A stretch of 6,287 bases of DNA. Source: Campylobacteraceae bacterium UBA1877 (lineage in GTDB: Bacteria > Campylobacterota > Campylobacteria > Campylobacterales > Campylobacteraceae). The DNA lies in the NCBI GenBank assembly GCA_002352945.1, contig DDHL01000119.1:5125-11411 (forward strand). The letters run 5' to 3'. Positions within the stretch are counted from its first letter, which is position 1. Every line of letters begins with the position of its first letter. The position numbers and the translations under genes are program-made. Positions 5,139 through 6,287 of the stretch are shown one piece after another. The notes below the pieces were generated by a model that worked only from the letters and a program-made list of their open reading frames with translations, ran no database searches and was not told where the DNA came from.

Positions 5139-6287
5139 ATGAGTGAGAGCAAAGATTTTTTACGGACAATTGTAGAAGAAGATTTGAAATCTGGCAAATA
5201 CAAAGAGGTTGTTACTCGTTTCCCTCCAGAGCCAAACGGTTTTCCTCACATTGGACACGCTAAATCGATTCATATCAATTTTGGAATTGCCCGCGATTAC
5301 AATGGACGCTGCAATTTGCGAATGGACGATACCGACCCAACCAAAGAGGAGACAAAGTATGTTGAAGCTCTCAAAGATGCCGTAAAATGGCTTGGCTATG
5401 AGTGGGATGGAGAGGTTAAATACACGTCTGATTATTTTCCAAAACTTTACGAATATGCATGCCAGCTCATTAAAATGGGCAAGGCTTATGTAGATAGCCT
5501 CAACGAAGAGGAGATAAAAGAGTATCGTGGCACTGTCACATCGACAGGCAGACGTAGTAAATTTGCAAATCGCACTATTGAAGAAAATCTTGATCTTTTT
5601 GAGCGTATGAAAAATGGAGAATTTAAAGATGGCGAACATGTGCTAAGAGCCAAAATCGACATGAGCGCTTCTAATATGAAAATGCGCGATCCACTCTTGT
5701 ATCGCATACGCCATGCGCACCATTTTAGAACAAAAGATAAGTGGTGTATCTATCCGATGTATGACTTTGCTCACTGTTTGTCTGATTATATTGAAGGTGT
5801 CAGCCACTCAATTTGTACTCTTGAATTTGAAAATAACCGTGAATTGTATGATTGGATTTTAGATGAGCTTGAGCTTACTCCGCCACGCCCCTATCAATAC
5901 GAATTTGCCCGCCTTGGAATGAACTACACAGTTATGAGCAAAAGAAAACTCCTTGAGCTTGTAAAAGGTGGATACGTAAGCGGTTGGGATGATCCTAGAA
6001 TGCCTACGATAGCCGGTTATAAACGCCGAGGATACACACCAGAATCTATACGAAATTTTTGTGAGCAGATTGGAATTGCCAAGGCAAACTCCACAGTGGA
6101 CGTTTCACAGCTTGAATATTGTATCAGAGATGATTTAAACACAAAGGTTCCTCGTGTCATGTGTGTTTTAAATCCTCTTAAAGTTACTATTGAAAATTAT
6201 GATGACTATGAGGAGATTGACGCATCTTACTATCCTCACGATGTGCCAAAAGAGGGTTCTAGAAAACTTCCATTTTCAAAGACTATT
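5139..6287 (+). CDS. glnS: Glutaminyl-tRNA synthetase, 5' part (runs off the right edge)
   Basis: The frame is open from the ATG to the last base, giving 383 residues of a class Ib synthetase that ligates glutamine to tRNA-Gln in the cytoplasm. It aligns closely by eye to E. coli GlnS (about 554 residues). RFPPEPNGFPHIGHAKSI (27-44) holds the HIGH signature at 37-40. NLRMDDTDP includes D66, and IYPMYDF includes Y208, matching glutamine-recognition residues Asp66 and Tyr211 of E. coli. TLEFENNRELYDW is at 227-239, VMSKRKL (265-271) is the KMSKS-type loop in its GlnS form, and GWDDPRMPT is at 282-290. The sequence past residue 340 enters the anticodon-binding barrels. AAAGG lies nine bases before the ATG. 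It is transcribed divergently from the glycosyltransferase. The TVMSKRKL loop and Gln-specific core make GltX an unlikely alternative. Confidence 0.97.
   Translation, partial: MSESKDFLRTIVEEDLKSGKYKEVVTRFPPEPNGFPHIGHAKSIHINFGIARDYNGRCNLRMDDTDPTKEETKYVEALKDAVKWLGYEWDGEVKYTSDYFPKLYEYACQLIKMGKAYVDSLNEEEIKEYRGTVTSTGRRSKFANRTIEENLDLFERMKNGEFKDGEHVLRAKIDMSASNMKMRDPLLYRIRHAHHFRTKDKWCIYPMYDFAHCLSDYIEGVSHSICTLEFENNRELYDWILDELELTPPRPYQYEFARLGMNYTVMSKRKLLELVKGGYVSGWDDPRMPTIAGYKRRGYTPESIRNFCEQIGIAKANSTVDVSQLEYCIRDDLNTKVPRVMCVLNPLKVTIENYDDYEEIDASYYPHDVPKEGSRKLPFSKTI

Noticed and set aside
5160..5707. Minus-strand reading frames at 5160-5639 and 5486-5707
   Set aside because: They are antisense to glnS, whose protein sequence is unmistakable; the translations are low-complexity Phe/Ile/Ser-rich shadows.
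1..6287. tRNA or rRNA genes, CRISPR array, integrase or att site
   Set aside because: I saw no cloverleaf, regular repeat-spacer pattern or site-specific recombinase; the palindromes are irregularly spaced (about 70 to 1,200 bases).

Overview
The window is AT-rich bacterial DNA. Gene content, Lys/Ile/Phe-rich proteins, tight gene packing and extended -10 promoters without clear -35 boxes suggest a Campylobacterota-like (epsilonproteobacterial) genome, perhaps an environmental Sulfurimonas/Sulfurovum-type organism. This is an inference from style; no marker fixes the genus. A glutaminyl-tRNA synthetase argues against Helicobacter or Campylobacter proper, which charge Gln-tRNA indirectly.

Layout, left to right: (1) 1-1312, an almost complete IS3-family insertion sequence on the minus strand, whose transposase is one uninterrupted DDE reading frame. 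(2) 1332-4973, four minus-strand genes, read from high to low coordinates: a GT4 glycosyltransferase, a short MTA/SAH-nucleosidase-like protein, a radical SAM protein of the spore photoproduct lyase (SPL) family broken by a one-base frameshift in an A8 tract, and an SDR oxidoreductase. The last three overlap by about 11-13 bases and look translationally coupled. (3) 4974-5138, a divergent promoter region. (4) 5139 to the right edge, the first 383 codons of glnS on the plus strand.

The most unusual signal is not a gene. The 10-base palindrome TTACATGTAA occurs exactly five times between 2981 and 5063, with a sixth 9/10 copy at 1522. Two copies extend to perfect 16-base palindromes. Three copies are translated or overlap a stop codon, and each is read in a different frame, so conservation acts on the DNA. 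None lies in the IS or in the visible part of glnS. This resembles a highly iterated palindrome (HIP1-like), an uptake or architectural sequence, or a regulator/methylase site.

Functionally, the SPL-nucleosidase-SDR cluster may be a small DNA-repair or nucleic-acid-modification unit in which the nucleosidase removes the 5'-deoxyadenosine made by the radical SAM enzyme. That link is inferred from gene order and from conserved catalytic residues.
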